A stretch of DNA of 45,482 bases. Source: an uncultured Alphaproteobacteria bacterium (GTDB taxonomy: Bacteria > Pseudomonadota > Alphaproteobacteria > RF32 > CAG-239). Where the stretch lies: NCBI GenBank assembly GCA_900540425.1, contig UQFU01000006.1, positions 1-45,482 of the forward strand. The letters are read 5' to 3'. The number at the start of each line of letters is the position of its first letter. The first letter of the stretch is position 1. Positions 1 through 8,365 of the stretch are shown piece by piece. The notes under the pieces are model-generated. The model did not search any database. It was not told where the DNA came from and saw nothing but the letters and a program-made list of their open reading frames with translations. The translations under genes and the position numbers were made by a program.

Positions 1-1
1 T

Positions 2-952
2 GCCCGGGAAGTCAGCGTCGACAAAGATACGGTTTCCGGACATTGGGAAATGGCCGGGCTGCCTAATTTGCAAGGCTGGGGGCATTTTCCGCCGCAGTAT
101 CCTTCTTTTCCGGCAGAGTTGACCAATGCGTTGGTTAATGAGGCCGGGCTGGCAGGAATTTTGGGTAACAAGGCGGCTTCGGGCACAGTCATTATTCAGG
201 AACTCGGCGAAGAACATATCCGCAGCGGCAAACCGATTTGTTATACCTCTGCCGACAGCTGTTTTCAGATTGCCGCCCATGAAAAATATTTTGGGTTGGA
301 GCGGCTTTATGACGTTTGCGAAACGGCTTATCGTTTGGTGCAGCCATATCATATCGGGAGAATTATTGCTCGGCCGTTTGTCGGAGAGAAGACCGGGGAA
401 TTTGTCCGTACCGCCAACCGTCGCGATTATGCCGCGCAGCCGTTTGGCGAAACGCTGCTGGACAGGCTTAAGGTTGCCGGACATGAGGTGATTGCCGTCG
501 GGGCGATTAATGATATTTATGCGCATCGCGGCATTACCAAAGGCGTTCGCGCCGCGGGGCTTGAGGCTTTGTGGGACGCAACGCTGCGGGAGATGAAGAC
601 GGCTCCGTCCGGAAGCCTGGTTTTTACCAATTTTGAGGATTTTGACATGTTGTACGGTCATCGCCGCGATGTAAAAGGCTATGCCCGGGCATTGGAATAT
701 TTTGACCGTCGGCTGCCGGAAATTTTGCCCTTTTTGCAAGATGACGATTTGGTGTTTATTACGGCGGATCACGGCAATGACCCGACTTACGGCGGAACCG
801 ACCATACCCGTGAGCAGGTGCCGGTATTGATGTTTGGCCGCAAAGCGGCGGCGGAAGACATCGGCCAGCGGGACACATATGCCGATATCGGGCAGACGAT
901 TGCCGCCTATTTGGAAATTCGGCCGCTTGATTACGGAGTATCGTTTTTATGA
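2..952 (+). CDS. deoB: Phosphopentomutase (5' end outside window)
   Basis: Phosphopentomutase interconverts ribose/deoxyribose 1- and 5-phosphates and links nucleoside breakdown to the pentose phosphate pathway; it is cytoplasmic and manganese dependent. The reading frame is open to the left edge, so the first roughly 90-100 residues of a protein of about 400 aa are missing. The visible part starts with the KDTVSGHWEMAG stretch typical of DeoB and continues to the alkaline-phosphatase-superfamily metal motif TADHGND and the DHTREQVPVLMFG segment near the C-terminus. FEDFDMLYGHRRD in the middle is also characteristic. Its stop codon overlaps the start of pgeF (ATGA), so the two are probably translationally coupled. 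Identification is confident from the motifs. Confidence 0.95.
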   Translation, partial: AREVSVDKDTVSGHWEMAGLPNLQGWGHFPPQYPSFPAELTNALVNEAGLAGILGNKAASGTVIIQELGEEHIRSGKPICYTSADSCFQIAAHEKYFGLERLYDVCETAYRLVQPYHIGRIIARPFVGEKTGEFVRTANRRDYAAQPFGETLLDRLKVAGHEVIAVGAINDIYAHRGITKGVRAAGLEALWDATLREMKTAPSGSLVFTNFEDFDMLYGHRRDVKGYARALEYFDRRLPEILPFLQDDDLVFITADHGNDPTYGGTDHTREQVPVLMFGRKAAAEDIGQRDTYADIGQTIAAYLEIRPLDYGVSFL

Positions 953-1710
953 GTTACCGGGCTTCAAATCTGCCGGCGGACAAGCATGTTTTTTTGGGAC
1001 GGCGCGGCGGTGTTTCGGAAGGAAAATATGCCAGCCTGAATGTTCGGGACCGTAGTTCGGACGATCCGCGGGCAGTAGCCGAAAATCGGAGAATCGCAGT
1101 CGGAAAGCTGGGAATGAATCCCCTGCAGCTGGTTATGCTGCGGCAAGTGTCGGCAACGGATGCGGTTTTGGTTGAACAGGCTTCACAAGGCGTTGTTGAA
1201 GCTGACGGCATGGTCTGCAAGGTGCCGGGGCTGGTTTTGGGGATTGGGACCGCCGATTGTCTGCCGGTGCTGCTGGCGGATTATGAACACGGCGTTATCG
1301 GGGCGGCGCATGCCGGCTGGCGCGGGGCCGTTCGCGGCGTGGTTGAAAATACGCTTAAGCTGATGTTGGCGCAGGGGGCGGTTCTTGAAGAAATTTCGGC
1401 GGCTTTGGGGCCGTGTATTCAGCAGTCTTCTTTTGAAGTCGGCGCCGACGTTCGTGACGAATGTACGGCAGTATTACCGGCTTATGCGGCGTTTTTTGCT
1501 CCCGGAAAAGATGCCGGCCATTTTCAATTTGATTTGGAGGGGCTGGTTCGCCGCCGTTTGGAACAATTTGGCGTTCGCAATGTTACCGCATCGGGGATCG
1601 ATACTTATGCCGATGAGGAAAATTATTTCAGTTTCCGCCGGGATACCCACAAGGGGCTGACCGGCTCCGGCAGCGATTTTGGCGGGCATGTGTCGTTGAT
1701 AACGTTATAA
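949..1710 (+). CDS. pgeF: PgeF/YfiH (LACC1-family) protein
   Basis: Member of the YfiH/PgeF/LACC1 family, zinc enzymes described as multi-copper-like polyphenol oxidases, purine nucleoside phosphorylases or peptidoglycan editing factors. The 253 aa length is normal. Family motifs seen are GIGTADCLPVLL (Cys104), HAGWRG (His121) and GPCIQQSSFEVG. The usual first zinc ligand in the QVHG motif is not seen: the equivalent stretch reads RQVSATD at about residues 66-71, with Ser in place of His. The ATG overlaps the deoB stop by 4 nt, which fits a nucleoside-metabolism operon. The activity is inferred from the family; the Ser substitution makes the catalytic status uncertain. Confidence 0.9.
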   Translation: MSYRASNLPADKHVFLGRRGGVSEGKYASLNVRDRSSDDPRAVAENRRIAVGKLGMNPLQLVMLRQVSATDAVLVEQASQGVVEADGMVCKVPGLVLGIGTADCLPVLLADYEHGVIGAAHAGWRGAVRGVVENTLKLMLAQGAVLEEISAALGPCIQQSSFEVGADVRDECTAVLPAYAAFFAPGKDAGHFQFDLEGLVRRRLEQFGVRNVTASGIDTYADEENYFSFRRDTHKGLTGSGSDFGGHVSLITL

Positions 1711-1776
1711 TTTTCTTTATTTTTGGAAATTTTTGGTGTATAACTGTACCCAGGATTAACAATTAGCAGAGTTTTA

Positions 1777-2907
1777 ATGTCACCGTTAGGCAAATTTACG
1801 CTGGCTGTTTTGGGTTTGCGCCTGGCCGGAGCAAACGGTTTTTTGTGGGGAATGCTTTTGGGGCATCTCTTCATTGACAATACCGGGGTTATTCATAAAA
1901 TCGAATCGGCGGTTTCGCAGGTGGATGACAATATCCGCCTGATGCTGCCGTATAATGTTTCGCGTTATTATAACCGGATTGAGGGAAATTTCTGGGGCAA
2001 AATCTGGGGGGCGGCGCTGGGAAGCGTTTTGTTCGGTTTTTACGGTTTTTTGAGCTTGTTTGTCATCGGGCATTTTGTTTTTGATACGCCGCGGTCGGTT
2101 CATGCCAATGCTTTTCGGAGTTCTGTCGACCGGTTGTTTAACCGCCATATCGGCAAAATTTTCGGAGGGGTTGCCGGTTTTTCCTGTGGAAGCAATGTAT
2201 TGGTTTTTGCCGGTGTTATTCTCGGCTTTTTCTTTGATATCCGAGGCCTTTGGAAGCAGATGCTGCGTTTTCCGAAGCCGGTGATGCCGGTATTTTTCTT
2301 CGGAGGCAACACCTATCTGAAAGCGGTTGCCGGTTTGGCTGCCAAAATAGCCAAGGCGGACGGTGTCGTCAGCGTCAGCGAGATTAAGTTGTTTAAGAAT
2401 ATTTTTAAAATTGACGAGAAGGCCAATCGGGAGATTTCCAAAGTTTTTAACAAAGCCAAAGTTTCGGTTGAGGGGTATGAGCGTTTTGCCCGGGAGCTGG
2501 GCAAGGTAACGGCGGGAAATTTGGATAGAAAAGAAAAAATTATGGAAGGCCTGTTTAAAATTGCCTGGGTGGACGGACAAATCAGCGATTTTGAACGCGA
2601 AACTTTGGGAAAAATTGCCGAGTTGATCGGGTTGCCGGAAGGGAACTTCAGGGTAATTGCGGAGCAGTTTGAACCTAAGCGCGCGGAGCAGGCGACGGTT
2701 TGCGATTTTTATGATATTTTGGGCGTTATGCATGGAGCCAGCGACAGCGAAATAAAAAAACGCTGGCGGGAACTGATTAACGAATATCATCCTGACCGGG
2801 TACAGGCCAGCGGCTGCACGCCGGCCGAGGTTGAGGCATCGACTTTGAAGATGGCGGAAATCAACGCGGCTTACGAGGCTTTGCTCAAATCGCGCCGGGC
2901 GGCCTGA
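1777..2907 (+). CDS. DjlA-like TerB/J-domain membrane protein
   Basis: A 376 aa protein with an N-terminal membrane region (hydrophobic stretches near residues 5-30, 85-105 and 140-165), a TerB-like helical domain (about 185-300, with the paired ADGVVS and VDGQIS acidic segments) and a C-terminal J domain. The J domain starts at DFYDILGV and has the DnaK-stimulating HPD tripeptide at residues 338-340. This order resembles DjlA, an inner-membrane DnaK co-chaperone of envelope stress pathways. The start is the ATG in the gap after pgeF, with a weak purine-rich upstream stretch. Only 20 nt separate it from the radical SAM gene, so co-transcription is likely. DjlA orthology is probable but not certain, because the N-terminal region is larger than in E. 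coli. Confidence 0.8.
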   Translation: MSPLGKFTLAVLGLRLAGANGFLWGMLLGHLFIDNTGVIHKIESAVSQVDDNIRLMLPYNVSRYYNRIEGNFWGKIWGAALGSVLFGFYGFLSLFVIGHFVFDTPRSVHANAFRSSVDRLFNRHIGKIFGGVAGFSCGSNVLVFAGVILGFFFDIRGLWKQMLRFPKPVMPVFFFGGNTYLKAVAGLAAKIAKADGVVSVSEIKLFKNIFKIDEKANREISKVFNKAKVSVEGYERFARELGKVTAGNLDRKEKIMEGLFKIAWVDGQISDFERETLGKIAELIGLPEGNFRVIAEQFEPKRAEQATVCDFYDILGVMHGASDSEIKKRWRELINEYHPDRVQASGCTPAEVEASTLKMAEINAAYEALLKSRRAA

Positions 2908-2927
2908 GCAGCCGGAGGCGATGTCTG

Positions 2928-4370
2928 ATGAAAATTGTCCTTGCCACCATTAATGCCCGGTATTCCCATACATCATTTGGTTTGCGCTATCTTAAAGCCA
3001 ATTTGCATGAGTTTGAGAATGAGACGGAAATTTGTGAGTTCAGTTTGGACGAATCCGTTCAGGAAATTGCCGAGAAGATTATTGTCCGCCAGCCCGATAT
3101 TGTCGGTTTTGGCTGCTATATCTGGAACATTGAGGCTGTTCTCCGGGCGGCGGAAATTGTGCGGGCGATTCTGCCGCAGACGCTGATTGTTCTGGGTGGG
3201 CCGGAGGTGTCGTATGAGAACGACGTTTTTTTGCCTTATTGCGATTATTTAATTGAAGGCGAGGGGGAGCTGGCCTGGTATGAGCTGGCAAAAGCCCGGT
3301 CTGACGGCCGGCTTCCGGAGGGAAGAATCATCCGCCGCCCGGTTTGCGATCTGAGCCAAATCAGAATGCCTTATTACCTTTACAGCGATGAAGATATTGC
3401 CAACCGGCTGATTTATGTGGAAGCGACCCGGGGGTGCCCGTTTGGCTGTGAGTTTTGCCTTTCTTCGCTCTCCAAAGGGGTTCGCGAATTTGACCTTGAT
3501 GTTTTTTTGCGGGAGATGAAGATTCTGCTTGAACGGGGCGTGCGCCAGTTTAAGTTTGTGGATCGCACTTTTAATCTGAAGATAGAAAATATCCGCAGAA
3601 TTCTTGATTTCTTCAAAACCAACTGGCGGGACGGGCTGTATTTGCATTTTGAGATTTTCCCGGATCGGCTGAGCGGGGAAATGTTGGAAGAAATCAGGCG
3701 TTTTCCGGACGGGGGACTGCATCTGGAGGCCGGGGTGCAGAGTTTTTATCAGCCTTCTCTCAAAGCAGTTTCACGACGGCAGGACGAACAAAAGACCTTG
3801 GATAATCTGCGCTTTATCAGAGAACAGACCGGGGCGGAAATCCATGCCGATTTGGTGGCGGGACTGCCGTATTCGACTTATGACACTTTCAGCCGGGATT
3901 TTGATAAGCTGATGGCGGTGCGGCCGCAGGAATTGCAGCTGGGGATTTTGAAACGCCTGCGCGGAGCGCCGATTGACCGCCATTCGCAGGTTTGCGCGAT
4001 GGTTTATTCCAAATATCCGCCGTATGAGATTATGCAGAACAAGGACATGAGTTATGCCGAGTTGCAGCGGATTAAACGAATTGCCCGTTATTTGGATATT
4101 TTTTACAATTCGGGAAATTTCCCCCATACGGTTGAACTGTTGCTGGGGGCGCAGGCTTCTTGTTTTGCGGCGATGGATGATTTTAGCCGTTTTATCTGGG
4201 AAAATTATCAGCAGACGCATAAAATTTCCATAGGGCGGCAGACGCGGATTTTGTTTGAATATTTGCAAAAATATTATCCTTTGCAAGAAATTGCGACAGC
4301 GTTGCTGGCTGACTATGACGGCAAGGGGCGCAAGGACAATGTTTGTTATCTACGGGAGATTTTGAAATGA
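2928..4370 (+). CDS. B12-binding-domain radical SAM protein (DUF4080 type)
   Basis: A 480 aa cytoplasmic protein with an N-terminal cobalamin-binding-like Rossmann domain (about residues 1-135, including the IVLGGPEVSYE segment), a radical SAM domain with the 4Fe-4S motif Cys170-x3-Cys174-x2-Cys177 (CPFGCEFC), and a C-terminal extension resembling DUF4080. Radical SAM enzymes cleave S-adenosylmethionine to start radical chemistry; B12-binding members often methylate or rearrange unreactive carbons. The substrate cannot be read from the sequence. A GGAG ribosome site lies upstream of the ATG. The final codons overlap the start of the downstream amidase (ATGA), so the two are coupled. No B12 histidine motif was confirmed, so B12 use is inferred from the family. 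Confidence 0.85.
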   Translation: MKIVLATINARYSHTSFGLRYLKANLHEFENETEICEFSLDESVQEIAEKIIVRQPDIVGFGCYIWNIEAVLRAAEIVRAILPQTLIVLGGPEVSYENDVFLPYCDYLIEGEGELAWYELAKARSDGRLPEGRIIRRPVCDLSQIRMPYYLYSDEDIANRLIYVEATRGCPFGCEFCLSSLSKGVREFDLDVFLREMKILLERGVRQFKFVDRTFNLKIENIRRILDFFKTNWRDGLYLHFEIFPDRLSGEMLEEIRRFPDGGLHLEAGVQSFYQPSLKAVSRRQDEQKTLDNLRFIREQTGAEIHADLVAGLPYSTYDTFSRDFDKLMAVRPQELQLGILKRLRGAPIDRHSQVCAMVYSKYPPYEIMQNKDMSYAELQRIKRIARYLDIFYNSGNFPHTVELLLGAQASCFAAMDDFSRFIWENYQQTHKISIGRQTRILFEYLQKYYPLQEIATALLADYDGKGRKDNVCYLREILK

Positions 4371-5146
4371 AACAACGGTTGCTGCCGCATTACGGCGAAC
4401 GGACAATACCGGTGGAAATGGCGGTTATACATTGTAGCGCGTTTCCGTTGGAAAAATGTGTGGAAATTTGGGATGAATATAAGGTTAGTCCGCATTATGC
4501 CATTGATGAAAATGGTGAAATTATTCAGCTGGTGGATGAAAACCAAAAGGCGTATCATGCCGGAAAAGGCTTTTGGCGCGGGCGGCGAGGCGATATGAAC
4601 GAAGGTTCAATAGGGGTAGAGCTGGTTAATATGTCTTTGGGGCAGGAACCGGGAAGTTATCCTTCCGCTCAAATTGCAGCCTTGACGATCCTTTTGCAAA
4701 AGTTAATCAAAAAATATGGAATTTCGGCTCAAAATATTGTCGGGCATTCGGATATTGCGCCTCTGCGAAAAGCTGACCCGGGGGCTGCTTTTCCATGGGA
4801 GAAACTGGCGCAAAATGGAATTGGAATCAGCTATGAAATGGTTGTCGAATCCTATGAAAAAGAGTGTAGCGTGAAAAAGTTGCTATCGACAATCGGCTAT
4901 GATACGCAGGATGAAGAAACGCTGATTGCGTCCGCTTATGCTTTTCGGCGGCATTTTTTGCCGGATGAGGTGAAAATTGATTCGGATATTCCGCATTTGC
5001 TAAACAATGTTTATCCGTCCGGAGATGAAAGTCTGTTGCAAGGCGAAAGATTTATCAGTGCATTGCAGAATATCAGCCAAGTTTGTAGACGTTTAAAAAG
5101 CTGCTCCGAGCAGAAATATGTCGATGTTATTCAGCGGGCAAGGTGA
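4367..5146 (+). CDS. N-acetylmuramoyl-L-alanine amidase (Amidase_2 family)
   Basis: A 259 aa amidase of the AmpD/AmiD type, which cleaves the bond between N-acetylmuramic acid and L-alanine in cell wall fragments. It shows the family pattern IHCSA near the N-terminus (first zinc His), PHYAIDENG, AYHAGKG, NEGSIGVELVN, and GHSDIAPLRKADPG with the later zinc His and Asp. There is no signal peptide, so a cytoplasmic recycling role like AmpD is possible. The ATG at 4367 overlaps the preceding stop codon; a longer in-frame start at 4343 would intrude into the radical SAM gene and has no better ribosome site. The C-terminal roughly 100 residues after the amidase fold are not recognised. The 3' end overlaps the convergent CNNM gene by 20 nt. 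Confidence 0.88.
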   Translation: MKQRLLPHYGERTIPVEMAVIHCSAFPLEKCVEIWDEYKVSPHYAIDENGEIIQLVDENQKAYHAGKGFWRGRRGDMNEGSIGVELVNMSLGQEPGSYPSAQIAALTILLQKLIKKYGISAQNIVGHSDIAPLRKADPGAAFPWEKLAQNGIGISYEMVVESYEKECSVKKLLSTIGYDTQDEETLIASAYAFRRHFLPDEVKIDSDIPHLLNNVYPSGDESLLQGERFISALQNISQVCRRLKSCSEQKYVDVIQRAR

Positions 5147-6164
5147 TGCCTTTTTGTTCTTTTTTCTTTTTCCACTTAAGTTTGGCATAGAGGCGCATAT
5201 CGGCAATCTGGTCGGTTTCGTCGACAATTTCTTTGCCTAAAATCGTTTCGATGATGTCTTCAAGCGTAACAATGCCGACCCAGTTTTCAAACTGGTCGAT
5301 CACCAAGGCCATGTGGTTGTGGTCGTCAATCATGGCCGAGAGCACGTTTTCCAGCCGGCCTTCGGAGGAGAAACTGCGCATGCTGCGGGCATAGTCTTCA
5401 ACCTTGTCGCTGCCTTTGGCTTTCAAAATGCTGGATTTATGGATATAGCCCAAAAACTGCTGTTCGGATTCATCAATGATCGGAAAGCGCGAAAACGGCG
5501 AAGCTGCAGTAATTTTTTCAAATTCTTTTATGGTTGTGCGCGGTTTTGTCGTAACGACCACCGTGCGCGGGGTCATTACGTCTTTGACTTCTATTTCTTG
5601 AAGGTTGATGATGTTATTGATAACGCGGTATTTGCCTTCGTCAATGACTTTTTCTTCGCGTCCTATTTTGGCGAGGGCTTTGATTTCGTCTTTGATGTTG
5701 GAGGCATCGCTGTCGTCGCTGAACATTCCCATAATAAAGTCGGAAATGTACAAAAACGGCTTTAGGATAACAATCATGGCTTGCAGGGTGACGCACATGA
5801 AAGGCACCAGTTTTTTCCAGTATTTTGCGCCGATGGTTTTGGGCAGGATTTCTGACAGGACTAAAATGGCGAGAGTCATGATTCCTGATGCCAGCCCCAG
5901 ATAGGCCTGGCCGTACAGGGCTGCAACCTGGGCTCCGACCCCGGCGGCTCCGACAGTATGGGCAATGGTATTAAGCGTCAGGATTGCGGCAAGAGGCGTG
6001 TCAATATTTTGTTTGAGTTCCGAAACCTTTTTGTACCATTTGGGGCTTTTTTCTTCCAACTGGGCGATATAACTCGGGGTGATTGACAGCAGGGCGGCCT
6101 CCATGACTGAACATAAAAATGAAATGCCGATGGCCGTGGCGGCAAAAAATATTAACAAAAACAT
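5127..6164 (-). CDS. CNNM/CorC-type transporter-associated protein (DUF21 + CBS pair)
   Basis: A 345 aa membrane protein of the hemolysin C/CorC/CNNM superfamily, linked to magnesium or cobalt efflux. The N-terminal DUF21 domain has about four hydrophobic segments (roughly residues 1-22, 58-80, 85-108 and 116-140) and the SEILPKTIG motif. A CBS pair follows, opened by VKDVMTPRTVV (about residue 200) and continuing through FSRFPIIDE and GIVTLEDIIETILGKEIVDE, which are hallmark strings. The C-terminal transporter-associated CorC_HlyC domain seems absent or reduced to a basic tail. It converges on the amidase gene with a 20 nt overlap and has no obvious terminator. Confidence 0.88.
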   Translation of the reverse strand: MFLLIFFAATAIGISFLCSVMEAALLSITPSYIAQLEEKSPKWYKKVSELKQNIDTPLAAILTLNTIAHTVGAAGVGAQVAALYGQAYLGLASGIMTLAILVLSEILPKTIGAKYWKKLVPFMCVTLQAMIVILKPFLYISDFIMGMFSDDSDASNIKDEIKALAKIGREEKVIDEGKYRVINNIINLQEIEVKDVMTPRTVVVTTKPRTTIKEFEKITAASPFSRFPIIDESEQQFLGYIHKSSILKAKGSDKVEDYARSMRSFSSEGRLENVLSAMIDDHNHMALVIDQFENWVGIVTLEDIIETILGKEIVDETDQIADMRLYAKLKWKKKKEQKGITLPAE

Positions 6165-6359
6165 AGCAGGTAATTTTTTATCCCGTATTATTAGACCAGC
6201 ATTAAGTATATCAAAAAATTTATAAAAAATAAAGAATATTTGTATATAATAAATACAATGTCGGATATCAGAAAAAACTACTATACAATCCGGAAGCCGG
6301 GTGTTATTTTACACAAATTGTGAAATTGAATCGAAGAATTTTGATGGGGAAAAAAGAAA

Positions 6360-7358
6360 ATGGAACCTTTGGTCAGTATTGTTATTCCGGTGTATAATGT
6401 TGAAAATTTTGTAAAAGACACGCTTTCCAGCGTTTGTAATCAGACTTATAAAAATATTGAAATTATCTGCGTTGACGACGGTTCGACCGACAATTCGCTT
6501 TCGGTTTTGAACTTCTACTCGGAAAAAGACAAACGCATTAAGGTTCTGAGCCAGTCCAATTCGGGGGTCAGCGCCGCGCGCAACAACGGAATCAGGGCTG
6601 CCGAGGGCGAATATATCTGTTTTTTGGACAGCGATGATTTTATGCATCCGCAGAATGTTGAATTGCAAGTCAAGGCAATAACGGACAGCGGCGCCGACAT
6701 TGTTTATTGCCGTTTCAAGAATGTGCCCGAAGATGCCGGGCCGGGCAGTTTTAAGAATTTGAAAGCGGCGGATTTCAAGCTTTCCAACACGCCGTTGGCC
6801 GATTTTATTTTTAAGCGCGGGCGCATTGATTCTTCTTCCTGCAACAAGCTTTACAAGCGCCGCCTGGTTCAGGATAATCCTTTTAAGCTTGGCGTTTCGC
6901 GCGGGGAAGACGAAATTTTTGTGCTTAATCTGCTGAGCAAAGTCAAACGGATTGCCGCCAATCCCCAAACATTGGTTTTTTTCCGCAATCGGGGCGGTTC
7001 ACTGACCAAGCAGAATATTTCGGAGGCATATCTGTTTGACCATTATCTGTCGTTTATTTCGATGTCGGAAATTCTGCTGCGGCCGGAATCCCTGCAGCAG
7101 GCCGGCCTGAGCCGCGAACAGGTAAAAAAATATATTGCCAAGAAGATTTATAAACGGTTTGTGGTTCATGTTCTTAAGAAAAACAACGATCCGGCTGCGA
7201 CCAACCGTTTGGTCAGCATGGCAGCGGATTATTTGAACAAATTGGCAAACAGCAGAGTTCTGGAGCCGTCGTATCTGCCGTTGACGCGCCGGGTGATGCT
7301 CAAGCTGTTTATGCAGAAAAAAGCTTTGGGCCTGACGGCTCTGTGCTGCAAGCTTTGA
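6360..7358 (+). CDS. Family 2 glycosyltransferase
   Basis: A 332 aa GT-A fold glycosyltransferase. The N-terminus carries VSIVIPVYNVENFV, the nucleotide-sugar motif ICVDDGSTDNS (about residues 36-47) and the metal-binding FLDSDDF at about residues 89-95; these are GT2 landmarks. It probably transfers a sugar to a surface polysaccharide or lipooligosaccharide on the cytoplasmic side of the inner membrane; donor and acceptor cannot be assigned. The ATG follows a GGGGAAAAAAGAAA stretch that can act as ribosome site. Ten bases separate it from the GT10 gene, with which it is probably co-transcribed. Confidence 0.9.
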   Translation: MEPLVSIVIPVYNVENFVKDTLSSVCNQTYKNIEIICVDDGSTDNSLSVLNFYSEKDKRIKVLSQSNSGVSAARNNGIRAAEGEYICFLDSDDFMHPQNVELQVKAITDSGADIVYCRFKNVPEDAGPGSFKNLKAADFKLSNTPLADFIFKRGRIDSSSCNKLYKRRLVQDNPFKLGVSRGEDEIFVLNLLSKVKRIAANPQTLVFFRNRGGSLTKQNISEAYLFDHYLSFISMSEILLRPESLQQAGLSREQVKKYIAKKIYKRFVVHVLKKNNDPAATNRLVSMAADYLNKLANSRVLEPSYLPLTRRVMLKLFMQKKALGLTALCCKL

Positions 7359-7368
7359 GGAAAAGAAA

Positions 7369-8286
7369 ATGGGACTGTTACGCAAGTTTATCCGCGCCAA
7401 AAATGCCTATTGCGGACATTATATAAACGGTATCAAGCATTATAACTGGCACAGCGACGACAGCAGCTGGCTCGGCGATTTTATCCGGGCGAGGTTTGCG
7501 CAAGAAGACTGGAAGAAGCTTAGCGTGGTTTCGGTTTTCGGTTCCCCCCGGACTTTTTGTTTCCATAAGAAAGAAAACAAAATCTTTTTTACCGGCGAGA
7601 ATCCGGACAGGTATCCCAATTACAAAAACCATGCCTTGCCGCATGTGAAGGTTTCCATGGGTTTTGATTATCTTGACGCGCCGAATTATTTGCGTTTTCC
7701 GCTGTGGATTCATTATCTGTTCAAACCCGAGAGCGATTATGCCGCCATTTGCCGGCGGGTGGAGGAGCTGAATGCCTTTCATCCGGCCAAGACGGATTTT
7801 TGTTCGCTGATTTGCCGGCATGGCGGCGATGACAATTTGCGGGGAATTATGTATGAGCAGATTTCTGAAATTGCCCCGGTGATGTGTGCCGGAAAGTTTA
7901 TGCATAACGATGACCGGCTGTGGAAAGACTTTGGCAACAGCAAGCAGGCGTATTTGGAAAATTTTAAATTTTCAATCTGTCCGGAAAATTCCAATCGTAC
8001 CGGTTATGTGACGGAAAAGCTGTTTGAGGCTTTTCGGGCGGGGACGGTTCCGATTTATTGGGGATCGGACAATAATCCGGAGCCGGGGCTGATTAATGAA
8101 AAAGCGGTGATTTTTTGGAATAACGGCGGCGACAATTCGGCCGCTTTAGAAAAAATACGCGAGCTTGCCCGTTCCGAAAAAGCCTATGCCGATTTTGCGG
8201 CCCGGCCCCGGTTTACGCCGGCACTGGCAGCATACGTCTGGGAGCGGTATCAGGAGCTGGAAAAGCGTATCCGCGACTGTCTTTAA
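7369..8286 (+). CDS. Family 10 glycosyltransferase (alpha-1,3-fucosyltransferase-like)
   Basis: A 305 aa protein with the GT10 signature at about residues 198-232: FKFSICPENS, GYVTEKLFEAF and GTVPIYWGS. GT10 enzymes transfer fucose from GDP-fucose to N-acetylglucosamine or glucose, producing Lewis-type epitopes in some host-associated bacteria. The length fits the compact bacterial forms. It sits just downstream of the GT2 gene, with AGGAAAAG as ribosome site before the ATG, so the pair likely decorates a surface glycan. No GDP-fucose synthesis genes are visible in the window, so the donor must be made from elsewhere. Family assignment is firm; the linkage is inferred. Confidence 0.9.
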   Translation: MGLLRKFIRAKNAYCGHYINGIKHYNWHSDDSSWLGDFIRARFAQEDWKKLSVVSVFGSPRTFCFHKKENKIFFTGENPDRYPNYKNHALPHVKVSMGFDYLDAPNYLRFPLWIHYLFKPESDYAAICRRVEELNAFHPAKTDFCSLICRHGGDDNLRGIMYEQISEIAPVMCAGKFMHNDDRLWKDFGNSKQAYLENFKFSICPENSNRTGYVTEKLFEAFRAGTVPIYWGSDNNPEPGLINEKAVIFWNNGGDNSAALEKIRELARSEKAYADFAARPRFTPALAAYVWERYQELEKRIRDCL

Positions 8287-8365
8287 AAATAAATCTATGG
8301 TTAGACTGGACAAAGCCGAATTTGTGATTAGATAACCTGCGTCAATTAACAAGGGGTATCTGAAA

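Noticed and set aside
1786..2790. Long open frame on the minus strand opposite the DjlA-like gene
   Set aside because: It is a shadow of a well-supported J-domain gene and has no domain or ribosome site of its own.
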